DNA of 26,392 bases, from NCBI GenBank assembly GCA_003243255.1, contig QFQM01000050.1:1-26392 (forward strand), given 5' to 3'. This stretch comes from Flavobacterium psychrophilum (GTDB lineage Bacteria > Bacteroidota > Bacteroidia > Flavobacteriales > Flavobacteriaceae). Each line of letters starts with the position of its first letter. Within the stretch, counting starts at the first letter, position 1. The notes beneath the pieces were generated by a model. It searched no databases. It was not told where the DNA came from and saw nothing but the letters and a program-made list of their open reading frames with translations. A program made the position numbers and the translations under genes. Below, piece by piece: positions 8,307 through 15,090 of this stretch.

Positions 8307-11300
8307 TTAGTTGATCACTACACGTTTTGTAGTAACGTTAGAACCAGATGTTATTACTATCATGTAGATTCCTTTCTGAGCAGCTGTCATATCTACAAAT
8401 TCATTGTCAGAAACTGATTTTTTTACGATTACTTTTCCTGCAGCGTCATATATTACAACATCGGCAGTTTCTGTAGCAAGATCAATCTGGAATTGTCCGT
8501 TATTAGGGTTTGGATAAACAACAACTTCCGAGTTTTCTGTAGCTTGTGAATTAGATTTCATAGCAACTTTTGCTCCTGCTCCTGAACCTTCATAACAAGT
8601 CCATACGATATCGTCGATGATTGTTCTGTTTCCTGAGTTTACAAGTTCTATTGTAGCATCAGCAGACACATTAACCGCATAAGAGAATGTAGATGCAACA
8701 TCTGAAGAAACAGTAATGTCTCCACCATACTGAGTACCGTTTACAAACACTTTTAGTGTAGAGTTACCTGTAAATACTCTTTTGTATTTAAAGCTTAAAG
8801 TACCAATGCCACCAAGGATTGCTTCTGTATTTTCAACAGTTCCTGTTCTTACAGCAATAGCTTTTCCGTTTTCTGTCTGATCAGTTCTTGAATCAGATGC
8901 TGTCCAGTCTATGCCATTGTCTCCAGTCCAGCTTCTTACAGCATAAGAAGATGCTGCAGTACCAATATTACTAAAAGTTTCGCCACCACCTGTACAAGTA
9001 AAGATAGTTGTAGTGCCTTCAGTTTCAATTGCGTTGCCAGAGTAAGCAGGGCCATAAATACACTCGGTATTGTTATAAGGATATACAGCAATTGAGTAAG
9101 TTGTTTCCGGAGAAAGGTTCTCAATAGTAAATGTTGCACTTGTCCCTACATATCCTACAGTTGCTGAACCAACAACCTGACCTATAGTGTATTGAACTTC
9201 GTTGTAAGCAGGGTCAATTGTTCCTGAAGCAGTATAGAATGCTACATATCCATCAGCAGTTACATCTGTAATTTCTACATCAACTGAAGTAGCAGTCTGG
9301 TTAGAAACAGTAATATTAGCGGCAAGAACCTCAGGAGTAGCGCAAACATTTAGTGATTTTGCAGTAAAGTTAACAGCACAAGAACCTTCATTAGCATCGT
9401 TGCTAACTATAGTAAGAGTTGCAGGATATTCACCTGCTACAGCGGCATTGAATTTAACGATTACATCTTCTGTACCAAGATATGGTATAGTGATAGGTGC
9501 TACCGGATTAACAACCGTAAAGTTTGTATTATCGCTTAGTGTAAATGCAGATATAACAAGATCTTGCTGACCTTCGTTTTTGATAGTGAAAGTAGCTTCA
9601 GTATCAGAATTGGTTTCTACTGTTCCAAAATCGATATCAAAATTGCCACAACCTTTTTCGTTTAATTCTATGTCAATAAGCTGAATTTCAGGTCTGTCCG
9701 GGATAGAGTAACAGTTCCATACCAGATCATCAATTACAGTTCTGTTTCCACTGTTAACGATTTCGATTGTAACAGGTCCGTTAAAATCGATATCTTCATT
9801 GTATGTAGCCGGTGTTTCAGATGAAACTATTATATCAGCACCATATTGTACACCATTTACGTATACTTTTAATGTAGAGTTGTCTGTAAAAACTCTTTTG
9901 TAGCTAAATGAAAGATTTCCAATACCACCATTTACAGGATTCACATTTTTAAGTGTACCAGAACGTAGCGTTATAGCTCTTCCGTTTAAAGTCTGATCAT
10001 TTCTTGAATCGGTAGCATTCCATTGCCATCCGTTATCTCCAACCCATGTCCTGTTAGTGTAAGTACTTGAGTTTGTACCTAAATTAGTAAATGTCTCATT
10101 ACCACCATTACAAGGAGCAACAGGAGTAGAGAAGGTAGTATCTATAGATTCAGAAGTGAAATACAGAGGGCCACCTGTACAGTCTGCACCGTTATAAGGG
10201 AAAACAAAAGCGTAGTAGGTTGTATTTTCAGTTAAACCTGCAAGAGAGATGTTAGCAAGGCTTCCTTTGTAAGCAACAGTACCATTACCAATAGTGTTAC
10301 CTACATTATAATCTGCTCCGTTAGCAGGAAGCCCGCCAAGAGGAGTTACTGTTGATAATACTACAAGATACGATTCTGCACCGTCTACAGTTACTGTAGC
10401 GTTTACAGAGAATGGGGTAAGGTTGTCAAGATCGATTTCGCCATTTTCAACAACAGGAGCGGCACATGGAGCCAGTCCTGTACCTTTTAGATTAACTACA
10501 CAGGCAGCTTCGTTAGCATCGTTGCTGTTTACTGTAAGTGTACATGTTTTGTTTCCGGCTGAAGCAGCATTGAAACGTACTAATATAATTGAAGAACCTG
10601 AAGCAGCTACTGTAAAAGGTATTATAGAAGGTGATACGATTGAAAAGTCAACAGCATTGCTTAATGAAAGTGAAGACACATTTAGAGTTGAAGTTCCTGT
10701 GTTTTTTATTGTAAACACCGCATCAGCAGCAACACCAACTGCCTGTGAACCAAAATCTACCATTAGCTCTCCACAGTTAAAGTTTGTGCCACCAGCATTT
10801 GCAATCTGGATTTCCGGACCAGAAGCAGGTACATCGTAGCAGTTCCATACAAGATCATCAATAATGGTTCTGTTTCCGCTGTTTCTGATTTCGATGGTTA
10901 CATTTCCTGATACATTTATTGCTTGTGAAAACGAAGAAGAAGTATCAGAAGAAACAGTAATATCGCCACCATACTGAGTACCGTTAACAAAAACTTTTAA
11001 AGTTGAGTTTCCTGTAAATACCCTTTTGTAGTTAAAGCTAAGAGTACCCACACCACCGGTGATAGTAGTTGTGTTAGTCATTGTACTTGTCCTCATAGCA
11101 ATAGCTTTGCCGTTAAGTGTCTGGTCAGTTCTTGAATCGGTTGCACTCCATGCTACACTGTTATCGCCTGTCCACGTCCTTGTAGAATAAGCACTTGAAT
11201 TTGCACCCAGGTTATTGAATGTTTCATTGCCTCCCCCGGCACATTCAACAGCATTACGGGTAATACCCGTTGATGTAACATTTTCAGCAGCTTTTAGTGA

Positions 11301-11357
11301 AGTTCCAACAGAAACTATCATCAAAGCTAACGCTAAGAAAAATCGTTTTGTAAACAT
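8307..11357 (-). CDS. Secreted protein of triplicated jellyroll-like, choice-of-anchor D and FN3-like modules with type A T9SS sorting domain
   Basis: It is 1016 residues long from ATG 11357, with a signal peptide ending near SLKAA. Three near-identical A modules (about 39-173, 416-550, 788-922) share ETF.NLG, a WTGDN- or WVGDN-like segment, DSR.DQT.NG, KRVFTGNSTLKV and NSGNRT.IDDLVWNCY. They are separated by B modules of choice-of-anchor D type (180-294, 555-668; DFG...TIKN.G, SNDANE) and C modules resembling fibronectin III (298-412, 672-782; ETTYSIAVYPYN). The C-terminus (about 940-1016) has VVVYPNPNNGQF, VVIYDAAGKV and KGIYMIVITSG...KRVVIN, a clear type A (Por_Secre_tail) T9SS signal. No enzyme domain is seen, so a binding or surface-structural role is inferred. 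It has its own promoter-like site and terminator. Confidence 0.93.
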   Translation of the reverse strand: MFTKRFFLALALMIVSVGTSLKAAENVTSTGITRNAVECAGGGNETFNNLGANSSAYSTRTWTGDNSVAWSATDSRTDQTLNGKAIAMRTSTMTNTTTITGGVGTLSFNYKRVFTGNSTLKVFVNGTQYGGDITVSSDTSSSFSQAINVSGNVTIEIRNSGNRTIIDDLVWNCYDVPASGPEIQIANAGGTNFNCGELMVDFGSQAVGVAADAVFTIKNTGTSTLNVSSLSLSNAVDFSIVSPSIIPFTVAASGSSIILVRFNAASAGNKTCTLTVNSNDANEAACVVNLKGTGLAPCAAPVVENGEIDLDNLTPFSVNATVTVDGAESYLVVLSTVTPLGGLPANGADYNVGNTIGNGTVAYKGSLANISLAGLTENTTYYAFVFPYNGADCTGGPLYFTSESIDTTFSTPVAPCNGGNETFTNLGTNSSTYTNRTWVGDNGWQWNATDSRNDQTLNGRAITLRSGTLKNVNPVNGGIGNLSFSYKRVFTDNSTLKVYVNGVQYGADIIVSSETPATYNEDIDFNGPVTIEIVNSGNRTVIDDLVWNCYSIPDRPEIQLIDIELNEKGCGNFDIDFGTVETNSDTEATFTIKNEGQQDLVISAFTLSDNTNFTVVNPVAPITIPYLGTEDVIVKFNAAVAGEYPATLTIVSNDANEGSCAVNFTAKSLNVCATPEVLAANITVSNQTATSVDVEITDVTADGYVAFYTASGTIDPAYNEVQYTIGQVVGSATVGYVGTSATFTIENLSPETTYSIAVYPYNNTECIYGPAYSGNAIETEGTTTIFTCTGGGETFSNIGTAASSYAVRSWTGDNGIDWTASDSRTDQTENGKAIAVRTGTVENTEAILGGIGTLSFKYKRVFTGNSTLKVFVNGTQYGGDITVSSDVASTFSYAVNVSADATIELVNSGNRTIIDDIVWTCYEGSGAGAKVAMKSNSQATENSEVVVYPNPNNGQFQIDLATETADVVIYDAAGKVIVKKSVSDNEFVDMTAAQKGIYMIVITSGSNVTTKRVVIN
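8592..11243 (-). repeat. Super-repeat (A-B-C)(A-B-C)A of about 1.1 kb period
   Basis: The A modules occupy about 10839-11243, 9708-10112 and 8592-8996. The B-C segments between them are also homologous, giving a period of 372-377 residues. The A modules keep long identical peptides such as STLKVFVNGTQYGGDITVSS in the first and third copies. The third copy leads directly into the T9SS domain without a B-C pair. Confidence 0.85.
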
Positions 11358-11432
11358 AATTAATAAATTTAAGTTGGTATAAATAGTTGTAATTAAGGAT
11401 TTTGTACCTGCAGGGTTTATCGCTTAACTACT

Positions 11433-11440
11433 CAAAATTA
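11433..11440 (-). promoter_or_regulatory. Putative Bacteroidota -7 element (TAATTTTG)
   Basis: The minus strand reads TAATTTTG, a full match to the TAnnTTTG element of Bacteroidota promoters. It lies about 76 nt upstream of ATG 11357. A TTTC about 17 nt further upstream is a weak -33 candidate. Confidence 0.45.
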
Positions 11441-11581
11441 TGTTTAAAGATTTTTACGAAAACGATTTACAGAATAAGTGTTTATTAAGGAAAAGTAATT
11501 GCTAATCAGGCCTTTCGAATAGAATATTTTTAAATTCTCAATTTAAAGTTAATTTAGTTAATTAATAAATATTTGGTATTC

Positions 11582-11598
11582 AGTGATTTATAATCACT
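11582..11598. promoter_or_regulatory. Small dyad AGTGATT-TAT-AATCACT in a 357-bp intergenic gap
   Basis: Perfect 7-bp arms surround a 3-nt centre, midway in the gap 11358-11714. The gap otherwise holds the promoter-like site at 11433 and the terminator at 11661. No gene is seen in it. The dyad could be an operator or chance in AT-rich DNA. Confidence 0.3.
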
Positions 11599-11660
11599 AT
11601 TAACATTGTTCTAATTTGCTTTGCCAATTTGTTTTTATCTTTAGTTAAATATCAATAACA

Positions 11661-11691
11661 AAAAAGGTAACCCATATTATGAGCTACCTTT
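11661..11691 (-). terminator. Intrinsic terminator after the DoxX gene
   Basis: The minus strand forms AAAGGTAGCTC / GGGTTACCTTT, an 11-bp stem including two G-U pairs, with a 7-nt loop. A run of Ts follows. It lies 24 nt past the stop at 11715 and ends the cysteine hydrolase-amidohydrolase-DoxX unit. Confidence 0.82.
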
Positions 11692-11714
11692 ATAATTGAT
11701 AGATGTTTTGAGTT

Positions 11715-12149
11715 TTATATGTTTATGGATTTAGAAATGTAATTGTCCACAGAATATTTCCCGGGTCCCATAAGTATTATTGTTAGCATAGATACACTAT
11801 ACATAAAAGGTATATCGCGCATGGCAGCCGGATCATGTCCATGCATTATAAAATACCCTGTAGCTGTTACAGCCAGTGCCGGAAGGGCTGCCAGTCTTGT
11901 AAACAATCCGATAATTATTAAAAACGGCAGATAAACATTGGCAGCAATTGCCATAAAGCTGTTCAGTGCTTCAGGAAAACCAAGCGGATTGGGTATAACT
12001 TCAGCAGTTGCGACTCCTATCCCAAGTTTTTTTAAACCATGTACAACTATTAATTCTGTTGCTACTGCAACCCTGAAGAACAGCATACCGAAGTTCGCAA
12101 ATGTTGAATTAAAATCAGAGATCAGGATTTGTTTGATATATTTTTTCAC
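11715..12149 (-). CDS. DoxX family membrane protein
   Basis: This 144-residue protein has about four hydrophobic segments. FGMLFFRVAVATELIVVHG and LPFLIIIGLFTRLAALPALA are typical of DoxX-family integral membrane proteins. The start is GTG at 12149, three nucleotides after the TAA of the amidohydrolase gene (TAA GCC GTG), so translation is probably coupled and the two products made together. DoxX-like proteins have been linked to redox and thiol metabolism and often accompany oxidoreductases and hydrolases. No cofactor motif is visible here, so the role is unknown. A terminator follows. Confidence 0.88.
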   Translation of the reverse strand: MKKYIKQILISDFNSTFANFGMLFFRVAVATELIVVHGLKKLGIGVATAEVIPNPLGFPEALNSFMAIAANVYLPFLIIIGLFTRLAALPALAVTATGYFIMHGHDPAAMRDIPFMYSVSMLTIILMGPGKYSVDNYISKSINI

Positions 12150-12152
12150 GGC

Positions 12153-13958
12153 TTAATTTTTTTGATAACCTCCAAAGTAATTTACAGGACTCCATTCCGG
12201 TATTGCTTTTGGCTGCGGAGCAGCAAACGAACGGAAATCATTGTCAGCATAAACAACCTTACCATTTACAACAGTAAGCTTGGCTTCCATATTTAGTATC
12301 TTTTCTTCAGGAACTGAGAAATAATCATCCGAAAGGATAATAAAATCGGCAAGGTAATTTTCTTTTAGTATTCCTCTGTCTTTATCCAGATGGATTAGTT
12401 GTGCGCTTCCTTGTGTGAAAAGTTTTAGGGCAGTAGTGCGGTCAACGATATTTTCATCGGCCACATATTTCAGTCCGCCAAGGGTTTTTCCGGTACTTAG
12501 CCAGTAAAGACCAACCCACGGATTATAGCTTGCAACCCGTGTTCCGTCAGTACCCATACCAATCCTGATACCCATATCCATCATTTTTTTAAGAGGAACT
12601 GTAGCAGCGGCAGCCTGTTTACCATATCGTTTTATAAACGCTTCCCCCTGATAGGCCATTCTGTGTTGAATCGCAATACCACCATTAAGGGCTTTTATCC
12701 TTTCAAGATTTTCAATTGAAACTGTTTCGGCATGGTCAAAGAACCATAGCAGGTCATTTAGCGGTGTTTCTTTGTTTATCTCTTCAATTACATTAAGAAA
12801 ACGGCTGATACTTTCATTATAGGTGGCATGAATCCTGAAAGGCCATCTGTTTTTTACAAGTAACGACAGCACGGCTTTAAGCTGTCCTTCCATGGCAGGG
12901 CTAAGCTCGGGTCTAGGCTTGTCGAAGTTTTCAAAATCTCCGGCACTCATTACAAGATTTTCACCACCTCCCTGAACGTGATATTCCATTTTTGGCATCT
13001 TGCCAAATTTTTTCACGCCATCCGAAGGTGCATCACAACCATCACCAATTTCTACAGCGCTTATCCATTTAGTATAATCGGCAAGTTCACTTCCCGCTTT
13101 TTGCGCAAACAGGTAATAAGGCATACGTACAGTAAGTTCATTGTTTTCGCAAAGCTTTGTTGTTACACCATAATCATCAGGGTAGTTCTGAAAACCACCG
13201 CCCGCATCTATTATTGCAGTAACTCCCAACCGGTTCATTTCACTCATAAACAGTTTGGTAGAATTAACCTTTTCTTCAGGAGTGAGTTCAGGTAGTTTAG
13301 ACAGGGTAGAGTACAGGATAAAAGCATTTGGTTCTGCCACAAGCATACCTGTTGGATTCCCATAAATATCTCTTTCAATTACCCCCCCGTTAGGATTTGG
13401 TGTATTAGCATCGAGCTTTAAGGCAGCAATGCCGGCTTTGTTAATATAAGCGTGTCCGTAAAGGTGTAAAACAAAGGCAGGTACGTTACCTGTAGCATCA
13501 TTAATTTCCTGTAGGGTAGGCAGTCTTTTTTCTTCGAATTGATAGGCATTCCAGCCTCCAACCACACGAACCCATTGTCCCTGCGGAGTGCGTTGTGCCT
13601 GTTCTTTAAGCATTGCGAGGGCTTTTTTAAGGGAACGGACACCATCCCAGCGAAGTTCGGTATTATAAAAACGGCCTCCGCGTATAATATGCATGTGTGA
13701 ATCAAAGAGCCCCGGTACTATTACTTTGCCTTTTGCATCTATAACAGTAGTACTTTTTGATTTAAGCTTTAGGATGTCGGTATTTTTTCCGGTTTTTATA
13801 ATTTTTCCATTGCTCACAGCAATCGCTTCGGTAATAGTATTGCTTTTATCCAGAGTGTGTACTTTGGCATTGTGAACAATAAGATCAGCCTTTTGGGCAA
13901 AGGTCTGGACTGTTATAAAGAGCGTAAGGAATGTGAGGATTTTGGTAATAGTTTTCAT
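12153..13958 (-). CDS. Exported YtcJ-like metal-dependent amidohydrolase (amidohydrolase family 3)
   Basis: The ATG at 13958 gives 601 residues starting with a signal peptide (MKTITKILTFLTLFITVQTF, then AQ). A longer frame back to a TTG at 14030 was rejected because it would bury this signal and run through the upstream hairpin. The mature protein starts ADLIVHNAKVHTLD, the usual N-terminal beta segment. Probable metal ligands are H88 and H90 in FDSHMH, H377 in RIHATYNES, H409 in FFDHAE, and D471 in GMGTDGTR. The family hydrolyses amide-type bonds, with N-substituted formamide deformylase as a known relative; the substrate here is not known. Export to the periplasm or beyond is predicted. The gene is followed at 3 nt by DoxX and preceded by the exported cysteine hydrolase. 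Confidence 0.92.
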   Translation of the reverse strand: MKTITKILTFLTLFITVQTFAQKADLIVHNAKVHTLDKSNTITEAIAVSNGKIIKTGKNTDILKLKSKSTTVIDAKGKVIVPGLFDSHMHIIRGGRFYNTELRWDGVRSLKKALAMLKEQAQRTPQGQWVRVVGGWNAYQFEEKRLPTLQEINDATGNVPAFVLHLYGHAYINKAGIAALKLDANTPNPNGGVIERDIYGNPTGMLVAEPNAFILYSTLSKLPELTPEEKVNSTKLFMSEMNRLGVTAIIDAGGGFQNYPDDYGVTTKLCENNELTVRMPYYLFAQKAGSELADYTKWISAVEIGDGCDAPSDGVKKFGKMPKMEYHVQGGGENLVMSAGDFENFDKPRPELSPAMEGQLKAVLSLLVKNRWPFRIHATYNESISRFLNVIEEINKETPLNDLLWFFDHAETVSIENLERIKALNGGIAIQHRMAYQGEAFIKRYGKQAAAATVPLKKMMDMGIRIGMGTDGTRVASYNPWVGLYWLSTGKTLGGLKYVADENIVDRTTALKLFTQGSAQLIHLDKDRGILKENYLADFIILSDDYFSVPEEKILNMEAKLTVVNGKVVYADNDFRSFAAPQPKAIPEWSPVNYFGGYQKN

Positions 13959-13994
13959 GATAGGTGCAGATTGGATTAACTGATAGATAAAATA

Positions 13995-14017
13995 GGGCTG
14001 CGCACAGGGCACAGCCC
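13995..14017 (-). terminator. GC-rich hairpin between cysteine hydrolase and amidohydrolase genes (terminator or attenuator)
   Basis: The minus strand forms GGGCTGTGC / GCGCAGCCC, a 9-bp stem with one G-U pair and a CCTGT loop, then TATTTTATC. It is 43 nt past the stop at 14061 and 36 nt before the ATG at 13958. It could end the upstream transcript or reduce read-through into the amidohydrolase gene. The T tract is short, so termination may be partial. Confidence 0.65.
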
Positions 14018-14060
14018 AAACTTTAACCAAACTAAAGATTATTGCTAATCGGAATAATTA

Positions 14061-14750
14061 TTAATGTTTTAGCATTTCGTGTGCATACTGTACACCTACG
14101 CCATAAGCACCGCCATATTGCTTAACCAGATTTGTAACCGCAACATAAGTTTCCTGACGGGCCCAGTCGCGTTGTAGCTCAAGTAAATATTGTAAAGATG
14201 TCATTGGATGTGCTCCGGCCTGTACCATTCGTGTAACTGCCATCTCATGCGCTTCTTTAGAAACATCGGCACTTGCATCTGTAATAACATATACATCATA
14301 ACCTTCTTCGATTGCTGATAATGCCGGGCCTACTATACATACACTTGTCCATAAACCTGCAAGAACAATTTTCTTTTTGCCTTTACCTGTAATTGCTTTG
14401 TGAGCATTTACATCTTCCCAGGTATTCATTGTAGTACGATCAATGTAGTTTGATGTCTTTTGTGGATAAAATTCTTCTACTTCCCTGAACACCGGTCCAC
14501 TGAATGATTTTTCAGCAACAGTAGTTACTACTGTAGGTACTTTAAAGATTTTTGACGCTCCGGCTACAAGTCCTACATTGTTACGTAACTGATCTATTGG
14601 AGTACTGCCTACGGCAAATGCCATCTGGCTTTCATGATCTATAAGAACCAGAGTATGATTTGTTGGGCTTAATAATGTTGCTCCCGGTTTTTGGGCAAAT
14701 CCAGTTAAAGTTGTTAGAGCTACCGCTAAGGTTAAAAATAAATTTTTCAT
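14061..14750 (-). CDS. Exported isochorismatase-family (YcaC-like) cysteine hydrolase
   Basis: It encodes 229 residues from ATG 14750. The N-terminus MKNLFLTLAVALTTLTGFAQ is a good signal peptide. The rest follows YcaC closely: LVLIDHESQ with probable catalytic D38, LAGLWTSVC with nucleophile C138, and the diagnostic ALSAIEEGYDVYVITDAS, MVQAGAHPMTS and ELQRDWAR. The catalytic Lys of the Asp-Lys-Cys triad could not be placed with certainty: the region YIDRTTMNTWED offers R105 where a Lys might be expected. Family members cleave amide or similar bonds; YcaC itself has no firm substrate. A signal peptide is unusual, since characterised relatives are cytosolic. It is the first gene of the minus-strand unit with the amidohydrolase and DoxX genes. 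The 340-bp gap upstream holds a 36-bp palindrome and the shared dyad. Confidence 0.92.
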   Translation of the reverse strand: MKNLFLTLAVALTTLTGFAQKPGATLLSPTNHTLVLIDHESQMAFAVGSTPIDQLRNNVGLVAGASKIFKVPTVVTTVAEKSFSGPVFREVEEFYPQKTSNYIDRTTMNTWEDVNAHKAITGKGKKKIVLAGLWTSVCIVGPALSAIEEGYDVYVITDASADVSKEAHEMAVTRMVQAGAHPMTSLQYLLELQRDWARQETYVAVTNLVKQYGGAYGVGVQYAHEMLKH

Positions 14751-14861
14751 GATGTTTTAAGATTTTGTGATTAAAATGATTATTGATTTTTATAAAATGT
14801 TTTCGTTGTTACAATCTTACAAGGCAAAATTGCGATATCTCTAAACCCTGCACATTGAACT

Positions 14862-14897
14862 ATGACAAGAAAAACATCCGGATGTTTTTCTTGTCAT
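14862..14897. promoter_or_regulatory. 36-bp perfect palindrome without spacer
   Basis: The left half is ATGACAAGAAAAACATCC and the right half is its exact reverse complement, with no loop. It lies 112 bp upstream of the cysteine hydrolase ATG and 148 bp beyond the terminator at 15046-15074. No gene is seen in the gap 14751-15090. It may be an operator, a cruciform-forming site or a rho-independent terminator. T runs beside it are short. Confidence 0.7.
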
Positions 14898-14977
14898 TTT
14901 CTATATATGCCAAAATTGAAGCCTTTGTTTTATGTTTCTTTAAATCAATAAGTTATGTTTTTTGTTGATTGTTTTTT

Positions 14978-14993
14978 TTACGATATGCCGTTA
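14978..14993. promoter_or_regulatory. Shared 16-bp dyad, copy 1 (TTACGATATGCCGTTA)
   Basis: It matches TTACGATATnnCGTnA, also found at 21251 and 23959. It lies 228 bp upstream of the cysteine hydrolase start. A second small dyad, GATAA-ACT-TTATC, follows a few bases to the right. An operator or activator site is inferred from recurrence and symmetry only. Confidence 0.5.
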
Positions 14994-15045
14994 TTTGATA
15001 AACTTTATCGAAATAGCGTTAAAGACATTGTTCACTAATGGAAAT

Positions 15046-15074
15046 AAAAAAGAGGACTATGAGTCCTCTTTTTT
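15046..15074 (-). terminator. Intrinsic terminator of the regulatory operon
   Basis: The perfect 13-bp stem AAAAAAGAGGACT / AGTCCTCTTTTTT has a 3-nt loop and U-rich flanks on both sides. It lies 17 nt past the stop at 15091. Confidence 0.92.
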
Positions 15075-15090
15075 ATTTTTAATGATGTTT

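Noticed and set aside
10423..10839. 138-codon plus-strand open frame
   Set aside because: It is fully antisense to the B and C modules of the protein at 8307-11357 and has no recognisable domain or start context.
13959..14030. N-terminal extension of the amidohydrolase to a TTG at 14030
   Set aside because: It would run through the hairpin at 13995-14017 and place 24 residues before a clean signal peptide at ATG 13958.
14800..14860. Possible sigma-54 promoter (GG...GC) before the cysteine hydrolase
   Set aside because: The GG to GC spacing is 12 rather than the required 10 and neither box fits the consensus.
14783..14968. 61-codon plus-strand open frame in the gap before the cysteine hydrolase
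   Set aside because: It spans the 36-bp palindrome, has Cys/Phe-rich composition with no family likeness, and no ribosome-binding site.
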